Assembly (NCBI RefSeq): GCF_002192415.1
Contig: NZ_CP021780.1
Location: forward strand, 1,860,001-1,924,000
Direction: 5' to 3'
DNA length: 64,000 nucleotides
Origin: Paenibacillus donghaensis
Lineage (GTDB): Bacteria; Bacillota; Bacilli; Paenibacillales; Paenibacillaceae
The notes beneath the pieces were generated by a model. That model worked only from the letters and a program-made list of their open reading frames with translations, made no database searches and had not been told where the DNA came from. Below are positions 54,985-62,423 of this stretch, piece by piece. Position numbers and translations under genes: made by a program. The first letter of the stretch is position 1, and each line of letters opens with the position of its first letter.

Positions 54985-55104
54985 TAAACGAATGTATAGT
55001 ATGCATAAATGGTGTATAAAACAGAAATGCGTTTTTTCTCAATTAAAATGAAATATTTGAGGTGGTCTACTAGACGGAACTCTATTTTCTCATTTGAAAT
55101 GAAA
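54985..55104. repeat. Direct repeat, copy 2 (with two 18-bp island sites)
   Basis: It aligns with 53585-53690. It carries TTCTCAATTAAAATGAAA (55036-55053) and TTCTCATTTGAAATGAAA (55087-55104). The latter, reverse complemented, differs from the site at 29194 at one of 18 positions. Confidence 0.65.
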
Positions 55105-55360
55105 CACTTCCCCTTATTGTATAAGGGTTTTCTAACAGGGAATTCTCAATCCCAATGAAAAATCACAATGAGTGTTGAGGGATCATTGAAGCTGCGAAAT
55201 TCGCTACAAATTATAACATTCATCATTTTGCATGAATATTCAAAACTAAATATTTATTCATTTTCATGAATCAATATTCTCGTTGTGTTCCACGATAAAG
55301 TGTTTGAATGAACTTTGTACAAATAGTAAAAATAAAATTGTGACTAAGCGTAGTCATTGG

Positions 55361-55417
55361 AAACAAGCGATCTTCGAGACGGCAGCCAAACCGTTATCTC
55401 GAATGATCGCTTGTTTT
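55361..55417 (-). terminator. Hairpin between island edge and the agrC-like gene
   Basis: AAACAAGCGATC...TCGAGA and TCTCGA...GATCGCTTGTTT form a long, slightly interrupted stem. It lies just after the stop of the minus-strand kinase gene. Confidence 0.55.
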
Positions 55418-55448
55418 GGTAAGGGAACTTTCACAGACACGGTCATTC

Positions 55449-56144
55449 CTATAGAGGCAAGACCACACTGGTTTCAAATTGATTATCTGTGGCGTTCAGC
55501 TTAAGGTGTCCTCCATATTTCTCAGCTGTCTTTTGAATATTCAAAAGTCCTATCCCATGAAATTCGGGGTCTTTCTTCAGAGTTTTTTTTACAGGCCCAC
55601 AAGGTTTTTGATAGGTATTCATGACCTGCAGCATTAAAGAGTGGTGATTGGAAATAATATAGATTTCGATACTCCTGTTCGTACCTGGCGGTACCGCCGA
55701 TGCGCTTTCAATTACATTTTCAAGCATATTGCCGAGAATAACACACAGATCGTATCCTTCCATTGTGATATCTTCTGCAGAAATGTTAATCGAATGTTTT
55801 GACTCAATGTTATGTTCATAGGCGGGGCGCAAGGCATTACTAACTAGAGCATCGATAACCAAATTGCCGGTATTCACTCTTTTATAGGAGCTTTCTATTC
55901 TTTCAAACATATTATGTATGTGTTGTATGGCTTCACGTTTTTTGATAATTGCATTCCTGGTAATCATATAATAAGAAATGATCTCAGCAGTGAACCCCAA
56001 AACAAGGTGAATAACAGAGTATATAGCCCGGGCTTCCAGGCGTGACGGATACAAGGATGCAATAAGAAAGGCGCTGAGCAAATTCAACAGGCTCGTGATG
56101 AAAAGGTAGGTTACATATTTATGCTGTTCACCCTCAATATTCAA
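55449..56144 (-). CDS. AgrC-like sensor histidine kinase, short N-terminus
   Basis: A 231-residue protein with the GHKL ATPase domain of quorum-sensing kinases: LCVILGNMLENVIESASAVP is the N box and FHGIGLLNIQKTAEKYGG the G box. Before it come a dimerisation helix and only two membrane segments (YVTYLFITSLLNLLSAFLIA and VIHLVLGFTAEIISYYM), whereas AgrC normally has six or seven; the sensor part appears lost. The expected phospho-accepting His is not obvious. Its start (TTG 56144) lacks a good ribosome site, so truncation is likely. It is divergent from the agrB-like gene. Confidence 0.7.
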   Translation of the reverse strand: MNIEGEQHKYVTYLFITSLLNLLSAFLIASLYPSRLEARAIYSVIHLVLGFTAEIISYYMITRNAIIKKREAIQHIHNMFERIESSYKRVNTGNLVIDALVSNALRPAYEHNIESKHSINISAEDITMEGYDLCVILGNMLENVIESASAVPPGTNRSIEIYIISNHHSLMLQVMNTYQKPCGPVKKTLKKDPEFHGIGLLNIQKTAEKYGGHLKLNATDNQFETSVVLPL

Positions 56145-56214
56145 GCATCCGTACCCATTTTACTCCATATATGCTTGGTTATGCTATAGTAAAAATCTGT
56201 AAGGAGGTGGGAGA

Positions 56215-56786
56215 TTGATAGACCAAATCGTATATCATGTTTCCAGAAAAGCTGTGGGTTACGGTGTTATTGAGGACAAGGATTTACCGGTATTCCGTTA
56301 CGGATTGATATCGATCCTGGAAATATTCATGATCATGTCGACGATGCTGTTTATTTCCATCGGAATGAATTGCCTTATTGAAGCCGCTATGTTCGTGGGC
56401 ATAATTTCCGTATATAGAAGCTTTGGCGGAGGTTATCATGCGAATACCTTCAAAAGCTGCTATTTCATTTCATTATTGATTTTTGTAGCTGGATTGACGG
56501 TAATCAAATGGCTTCCTGTAGAACTGTACGATATTGCCAACTGATATGCGCTGTAGGGGCAGCTGTTCTAACCGTAAAAATTCCGTTGTCCGGAAGCAAG
56601 AACAGGCAGCTGGATGAAAGCGAACGCTATGTTTTCCGGAGAATCCATTACGTCCTGAACGGTGCATATCAAGTATTCATACTATCGGCAATCTGTCTGG
56701 GGATCAGGAACGATGTGTTCCTTACCTGTTCCTTGGGCGTATTGGTATCACAATTGTCCAGACTATTCCAGAATAAAGGGGTATGA
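56215..56786 (+). pseudogene. AgrB-like peptide-processing protease, frameshifted
   Basis: The start is TTG 56215 after AAGGAGGTGG. The first frame encodes the AgrB core: YRSFGGGYHANTFKSCYFIS holds the catalytic His and Cys of this membrane cysteine protease, which trims and cyclises the AgrD peptide. It stops at 56544 (VELYDIAN). The downstream frame resumes with QLICAVGAAVLTVKI and runs to a normal end at 56786. A single-base shift near 56530 joins them into about 190 residues, the normal AgrB length. Either the gene is broken or this is a recent error. Confidence 0.8.
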
Positions 56787-57157
56787 CCATGCGAATCTCC
56801 AGATCCTTATGCAAGCTGCTGTCCTTGTTCACATTTTTTGTTGCTTTTACCAGTGCCAATACCATGTGTCCCCCTCTCGAATTGATGGTTGTGAAAAAAG
56901 GAACAAAGGTAGAGCTTTTCCAGGAAGGCGAGTTGCAGATCCGTTTTGCAGGCAGCCGGGCATTCTATGCCTGCGGCTATAGCAATCAGCTTCAGTGTAT
57001 GGAAGACGGCGCCAGGTCAGAAATATCGATCCGCTACACCAACTCCGCTTGGGAGGATCAGTCCCGCTTGATGTTCTCCGGAGCAGAACTGATCCAGGTG
57101 CCAGCTGGCGAAGGGATGCTCTTGAATATTACCCATTCTCACGTGAGTGTAGGTTAA
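56783..57157 (+). CDS. Possible AgrD-like precursor with an unusual C-terminal extension
   Basis: A 124-residue protein overlapping the agrB stop by 4 bases (ATGA), the normal position of agrD. The N-terminus (MRISRSLCKLLSLFTFFVAF, then TSANTMCPPLELM) is an amphipathic leader followed by a Cys-containing segment after SAN, as in AgrD peptides. But AgrD is usually only 40-60 residues; here about 90 further residues follow with two more Cys and no recognised domain. It could instead be a secreted protein with an ordinary signal peptide. The name rests mainly on position. Confidence 0.5.
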   Translation: MTMRISRSLCKLLSLFTFFVAFTSANTMCPPLELMVVKKGTKVELFQEGELQIRFAGSRAFYACGYSNQLQCMEDGARSEISIRYTNSAWEDQSRLMFSGAELIQVPAGEGMLLNITHSHVSVG

Positions 57158-57280
57158 GTTTGTGCTGAGGGGGAGCTGCAATTTCGATGAATGGACTAAA
57201 TTTTTGAGCAATAAGGAATTATATAATTTCTAAAGAATATGCTGATTTACAGGAATTTTTCAGGAAAGGAGAGTGCCGCA

Positions 57281-57748
57281 TTGCCTCAAATCACAAAAGG
57301 CGGCAAGTTTGTTTTTGGTTGGTCTGTTGTGCGCTCTAATGGTCAAGTCAGACTGCCTGATATGGCTGCTGAGGAATATAACATTGCTTCGGAAGGTAAG
57401 GTGGTCTTGTTTACCGGAAGTGCAAAGACGGGTGGCTTTTGTGTTACCCGCCATGGTTTATTGCAGGAATCGCCGTTGGGAGTCCTTCCGGACAATCCGG
57501 ATTTGGCCAGCTATGAGCGTCCAGAGGGACATTTTGTCAGCTATAAAGGAAGAAAATACTGCTGGCTGACCATCTCCGAAGACAGGACATTGACGCTGAC
57601 CGAAGAGATGCTGAAGATTCTGGACATTGGACCGGGTACCCGGCTGCTGTCCATCCGCGGTAGCTGTTATGCCTTTGTTATGGGAGCCAAGGGACCGCTG
57701 CTTGAACGGGCAAACCGCTATGAAGGAGAAGTTGACTGTTTTGTTTGA
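57281..57748 (+). CDS. Conserved protein with AbrB/SpoVT-like segments, function unknown
   Basis: A 155-residue soluble protein. The first half (KFVFGWSVVRSNGQVRLPDM, then AAEEYNIASEGKVVLFTGS) and the second (LTLTEEMLKILDIGPGTRLL) both look like the swapped-hairpin beginnings of AbrB-type domains, suggesting two copies in tandem. I do not know its function. The start is TTG 57281, eight bases after AAAGGAGAG; an upstream ATG at 57239 has no such site. It follows the agr-like genes in the same direction and ends at a strong terminator. Confidence 0.55.
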   Translation: MPQITKGGKFVFGWSVVRSNGQVRLPDMAAEEYNIASEGKVVLFTGSAKTGGFCVTRHGLLQESPLGVLPDNPDLASYERPEGHFVSYKGRKYCWLTISEDRTLTLTEEMLKILDIGPGTRLLSIRGSCYAFVMGAKGPLLERANRYEGEVDCFV

Positions 57749-57753
57749 GACCA

Positions 57754-57803
57754 GATGCAAGGATCTCCACTGCCGATACCGGAAGTGGAGATCCTTGCAT
57801 TTT
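57754..57803 (+). terminator. Strong Rho-independent terminator
   Basis: TGCAAGGATCTCCACT and AGTGGAGATCCTTGCA form a perfect 16-bp stem around a short loop, followed by TTTTTT. Confidence 0.92.
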
Positions 57804-57818
57804 TTAAAATATGGGAAT

Positions 57819-57945
57819 TTATATGTTTTAAGCTATAACTTATCCCTATATTTCTCGCAGAAACGGATACCTGAAAGCGATACGGAGTATCACTGCTTCG
57901 GAAGCATAGGCTCCCTAAAAGGACGGCAAAGCCGTTTCTTCTTGA
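57819..57945 (+). repeat. Structured ~130-bp repeat, copy 2
   Basis: It matches 6469-6600 throughout. GAAACGG (57860-57866) pairs with CCGTTTC (57932-57938); the inner AGCGATAC/GTATCACT, GCTTCGGAAGC and CGGC-AAA-GCCG hairpins are also kept despite changes in loops. Confidence 0.6.
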
Positions 57946-58015
57946 TGAAAGGAGTGCAAAAGGAGAAAATGTATATTTATATACTCTGAAATATAAGAGA
58001 CTGATGAATTAATAC

Positions 58016-58159
58016 ATGAAGAAAGAAACACTAATGGAACAATTTTATATTGCCCAAGATATTGTTCAGCGGATATTCGTGTTGAATCAATTAATCATCC
58101 TTCATGAGAAGAGTAGAGCAGAGCAGATAAAATGGTGTTCAGAAGAGTATTTTAAATGA
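58016..58159 (+). CDS. Small unknown ORF (47 codons)
   Basis: A frame beginning MKKETLMEQFYIAQDIVQRI and ending EEYFK has protein-like composition but no clear ribosome site and no recognised family. It could be a gene fragment. The rest of 57946-58321 shows nothing. Confidence 0.25.
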   Translation: MKKETLMEQFYIAQDIVQRIFVLNQLIILHEKSRAEQIKWCSEEYFK

Positions 58160-58321
58160 ACGGTGACCAAAAATGCTGGTGGAGATGAGAATTTGAAAAA
58201 TCAATTTAAACCATAACCATAAAAGGATATACACAGTCGCATTTGACTGATTATTATCTTGTAGAGGGAATGACTACACCTCCACAGCCAAATATTTATT
58301 TAGCACCATAGGTTAATATGG

Positions 58322-58376
58322 CAAATAGCGGTAGCCATGGACGAGAAAATAATGTCCTAGGCTGCCGCTGTTTTAT
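58322..58376 (+). terminator. Hairpin next to the 3' end of the group II intron
   Basis: CAAATAGCGGTAGCC (58322-58336) pairs with GGCTGCCGCTGTTTT (58360-58374) with one mismatch, then ATT. The intron begins about 10 bases further on. Confidence 0.6.
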
Positions 58377-58385
58377 TGAACTAAC

Positions 58386-61005
58386 GGTAGCAATAGGTAA
58401 GCCTTTGATACGATCTCCAGCTTTTCCCCTGCTCCACACGGAGCGTGCGAGTTTCCCCGCACTCCGCGTTCCCTCTAACAAAATGTACTAGATCATAAGT
58501 TCCTCGTTACTCATAGATTTGGGAAGGTTAGACTGGTTCTAGTCCGTATTTATTACGGTACTGATTGATTTTGATTTTCATCAAGTCAGTGATACCCCGT
58601 CTATTTATGAGTACTTCGATCGTCTCTTTGTGAGTATGGTGGATAAGCTCATATACCTCTTTGTGGAGAATGCGCAGATTGTTGAATTTGTCGCTTCCAC
58701 CGAGATATAATGGCATATAGTGGTGACAGTAGACGTCTGATGCGAAAAGATACATCCCTGTGATTTCGCATTTCCCCATCTTCATACTGTACCGACTTAT
58801 ACGATTATCCATATACTCCACACTCTGGCTCGGGATGCTGGATTCCATCAAAGAAAGTATTTCTTGACGTATATCCGGACGAAGCTTTTTGTATATTTGT
58901 TCTCTTCCTGCCGTTGTATAAAGTGAAAGACTTTGACTGAAGTTCATCGTGTTCTTTGTTTTCACGTTGGCAAGAGGATATAAGTATACACCTGCTACTT
59001 TGAACGTTCTGTAACCCCTGCTGTAGAATTTGTTGTATGTTGGTGGCGGGTTAGTAGGATGTTCGTATTTCCCGATTTGTTTCAGACGATTATACATGAA
59101 GGCTCGCAGGTCATAGGCAAGACGTGAGAACTCAACACTGACATGGGTTGCCCGACTGAAGTAGTTGTGGATTCCCAAAACAAAGCTATTAAAGAGTGCT
59201 GCATTTAGGGCAATTGGAGACGATCTCAACTTCTGAATGCGCTTTTTGGCTTCCATCTTGATCTTCTGCTTTTTGTTATTTCTAATGCCTGTATGCGCTA
59301 CTCTCTTTTCACCCTTTACATTCGCTCGGATCGTGAATCCTAGAAATTCAGATTCTCGCTTTCGTAAATTTACAATTTGCGATTTCTCTGGCGAAACTTC
59401 CAGTTTCAGACGATATTTTAAATAGGAAACGACAGCATGATACCACTTGTAGGCAGTCTTGTAGTCTCGACAGATGATTTTGAAGTCATCGGCGTAACGC
59501 ACCATATATCCTTCTTTGAGGGAAGTGCGATTTTTCGTATACAATTCACCACTTCTTGTCTTGTGAGGTTGAGTCAGGGGGAAGAATTCCCATTGACCAG
59601 CCACCCAATGATCCAAGTCATTGAGGACGACATTTGAAAGTAATGTCGACAACAGACCCCCTTGAGGTACACCCTTTGTAGGTATACCTTATCCATCGAT
59701 TTCTGCTTTCAGCATCTTGGAGATGCACGCTAACACCTTTCTATCCTGAATCCCCATGTTCCATAGCTGCTTCAATAGCAACGTGTGATTCACATTGTCG
59801 AAGAACCCCATGATGTCGATATCTACCACATAGTGCATTTGTGCCCGATTCACAAGAAATTGTATTCTTGCCATCGCGTGGTGTGTAGACCGTAGTGGTC
59901 TGAAACCATAACTATGTTTGTAGAAATGAGCCTCAGCTATGGGTTCAAGCACTTGCTTGAAGCATTGCTGAATGATTCGATCCAGTATACAAGGAATGCC
60001 GAGCGGTCGCCATTTTCCGTTGTCTTTTTCTATAAATTCCCGTCTGACTTTCTTAGGGCGATACCATTTTAGATTGTTTTGGATTTCACTTACTAGTTCA
60101 TCTTCGGACGATTTTTCAATGTCTGTGATGGTTTTTCCATCTGTTCCTGGCGTCTTTGATCCTTTATTCGATTTCATTGTTCGATAAGCCAGCCGAATAT
60201 TTTCTCTAGATGTGATTAGATCGTAGAGATGCGAGAAAGATTCATGATTGCCAGCTCTTTCGTGCAAATCTGTGAAAGGTTCCGTCATGCCGTAGTACTC
60301 CCAATTTCGCAAAGCTTGCACTGTGGCATCAATCCTTTTGAGGTGATGTTCCCACATTCTTACCCGACCGGCGCAATTCACGTTTGGAAAATGATCGTTC
60401 TTATCTGTTAGACTTGGGGCTGTTCTTCCACTCCCATTACAGGAGATTCATCAGTCGTGCCCCTGCCCTCACAAAGCTTAATGCATTTCGGCCCGTGCCT
60501 TATTGCAACCGTCTTGGGTAACAGCCCTTGTTGCGACGTGCCTTGCTTTCCAAGTCCCTTACAACCTAGCCTTTTTTTTTTTGTTCTGGACTTAGGTGCT
60601 TCCTCTGGGCCTGTGAGCAGGATGCCTCCTTAGTTTGGCATAGCGTATTTCATAGGGAAAATTTTTACTTTACGCCACTCACCCCATCGTAGGATGGTAC
60701 ATAAGTTTCCTTATGCTCTAACTATAGACCTGTACATTCGGAAGTTCGTCAGTTCTTTTCTATGAACATTCTCACCATATCCAGCTTTTCAGCCACGCGG
60801 CATATCCGTCAGCATACCTTTTCTATTCGAATGGCTCTAGCCTTTGTTCTGCCGAATCTACCTGTACTTCAAACCCCATAACCTGTCAGTCATGACGCAT
60901 GCAGGAGTATTGGTGGGATGGTTTCGGGATACATGGTTCCGTCATTCCCATCCTCGGTTGTAAAGTTAGGATTCTATGAGACTTTGAATCCCCTGTTTTT
61001 CGCAC
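58386..61005 (-). mobile_element. Group II intron
   Basis: A retroelement on the minus strand. The likely 5' end is GTGCGAAAAACAGGGG, beginning at 61005. The 3' end lies near 58386 after GGCTTACCTATTGCTACC (domain VI). A domain V hairpin at about 58431-58471 has the form CGCGGAGTGCGGGGAAACTC and CGCACGCTCCGTG. The stretch 60382-61005 is the structured 5' RNA (domains I-III) and encodes no protein. Boundaries are good to a few bases only. Confidence 0.75.
58528..60381 (-). pseudogene. ltrA: Group II intron-encoded protein (LtrA) with one internal stop
   Basis: The multifunctional intron protein (reverse transcriptase, maturase, HNH endonuclease), about 617 codons in one frame. The N-terminal part ends at a TAA at 59689-59691, exactly at AEIDG-stop-GIPTKGVPQGG, where the family has a Glu or similar residue; reading continues in the same frame. 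Downstream are the RT active site YMVRYADDFKIICRDYK, the maturase domain and an HNH motif (CEITGMYLFASDVYCHHYMP). RT0-4 precede the stop (KRIDATVQALR..., RPLGIPCILDRIIQQ). A single base change restores it. Confidence 0.9.
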
Positions 61006-61087
61006 TATGTAGTGCTTATACAGAACTTGTCATACTTCCCCTGTTAGTGAAACAAATTACTCCTGGTAAGGTTTTCTGTATTACTTC

Positions 61088-61368
61088 TTATTGTTGCGAT
61101 TTATCTTTTAGAAATTTGACAACCTCTTCATGGGCTATTTGCGCAGGTTCCTTTTGGAGTTGGTAGATGTAATCATGAGGCAAGTTATTTCCACTACCTG
61201 TCCAATAGACACTCGTAATGTCAACACCCCGATCAGGAAGGCTATAGTACTTAGTGTGATTCCGGTTTTCTTCCCAATCCTAAATTTTTTAATTGATTTG
61301 TTAGACCCATCAGTAGACTGATTGCTCTGTTCTTGTTTCAGGGTATCCTCCTTAATATCCGTCTCCAA
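61088..61368 (-). pseudogene. Fragment with one membrane helix, possibly from an anchored hydrolase
   Basis: The frame from 61368 (METDIKEDTLKQ...) has a charged N-terminus and one hydrophobic helix (GITLSTIAFLIGVL). A frame change near 61230 leads to DITSVYWTGSGNNLPHDYIY and a Lys-rich end at 61088. It lies directly downstream of the alpha/beta hydrolase remnant and may be part of the same broken locus. I do not recognise a family. Confidence 0.35.
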
Positions 61369-61389
61369 TTCTCTTTTATCCTCTCTGAA

Positions 61390-62132
61390 TTACTTCACAG
61401 TATGCTCTATAAAAGCTTTCATCTTAACAAGGTTTTCTTTGGCAGCTGTTGACGTTCCATTTGTATACATATGCTCTTCTCCCTCAGCGATATTTAATTC
61501 AGCAGGAATCCCTAGCTCCAATAACCGGTTGTACATATCTGTTGCTTGGTCAGAGAATGATGAAACAGTACCATCGTTGATAAACGAGGGGGATAGTTTG
61601 CAGTCACGTTAGAGATAAAATTCGCTGATTGAATATAATTTTTGTCTACATCCTTTAACAAACTATCCTGCATATAAGCACGTATCATCTCTCCGAAAGC
61701 AAAGTCGACAATAGCATTACCTGTTTTGTGTGCACGCATTGAATCAAAAAGTGCACTATCAAAAATAGCAGCTTTCAATTCATTGTTCGTTAGTATCGGC
61801 TCGATACCAACTGCTTGACTATAGGCCGGATTCGTTTGTATCGCTGCGAATTTCCCGATAATATTTCCGCCTGCACTCCCACCACTAATCACAACTTTAG
61901 CCATATTTAAATTGTATTTTTCAGCATTCTCTTGTAAAAATTTAACGGCCTGTGTCATTTGAATGACTGGTACTGGATAAGCATACTCTGGTGAGAATGC
62001 GTAGTTGATAGCAACGAGATTATAACCTAAATCAAAGAAAATTTGACGATATGCAGGTATGCCAGCCGTAGCACCATTCGGATCCCCTAATGCTTTATCT
62101 CCAGCTAAAAAACCGCCACCATGAACAAACAT
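61390..62132 (-). pseudogene. Alpha/beta hydrolase, 5'-truncated and frameshifted
   Basis: The readable part starts at MFVHGGGFLAGDKALGDPNG, with the oxyanion HGGG motif, and continues to the nucleophile elbow VVISGGSAGGNI, as in BD-FAE/esterase-type hydrolases. After NVTANYPP a run of five C (six needed) shifts the frame; the other frame then reads SFINDGTVSSFSDQATDMYN and GEEHMYTNGT, which supplies the His. The 5' end stops abruptly at 62132, where unrelated DNA begins. Confidence 0.85.
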
Positions 62133-62133
62133 C

Positions 62134-62319
62134 GTGGACCGCTTTGCCGAGAAAAAGGGCTACCTTCCCTTACTGACCTCCCACCTTGAAAGCGGCGACT
62201 TCCAGGTGCTGTCCGAAGAATCGTTTGATTTAGGAAAAACTAAGAAACGCCATGGCAGAATCCTTCCTATTACTGCTGAAGAAGGCAGTCATCTTCTGAA
62301 GGCGTTCGGCGACGATTAA
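62134..62319 (+). pseudogene. C-terminal fragment of an unrecognised gene
   Basis: A 61-codon open frame reading VDRFAEKKGYLPLLTSHLES and ending KAFGDD starts exactly at the junction with the hydrolase remnant and runs the opposite way. It looks like the tail of a native GC-richer gene whose front was removed by the rearrangement. Family unknown. Confidence 0.4.
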
Positions 62320-62349
62320 TCCTGATAACTAAAATACCAAAATATGAAG

Positions 62350-62394
62350 AGGGTATTCTCCAAGCTAAGAAATATAGCTTGAGAATGCCCTCTG
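62350..62394 (-). terminator. Terminator of the GH35 gene
   Basis: GAGGGTATTCTC and GAGAATGCCCTC pair, with AAGCTA/TAGCTT inside. On the minus strand it lies 30 bases after the beta-galactosidase stop and is followed by CTTCATATTTTGG. Confidence 0.65.
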
Positions 62395-62423
62395 TTCATG
62401 TGGTCCGGCACAAACTCAGTTCA

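Noticed and set aside
55140..55300. Further copies of the 18-bp island site to the right of 55104
   Set aside because: ATTCATTTTCATGAAT-type palindromes occur there, but they do not match the TTTCATTTTAAATGAGAA arms.
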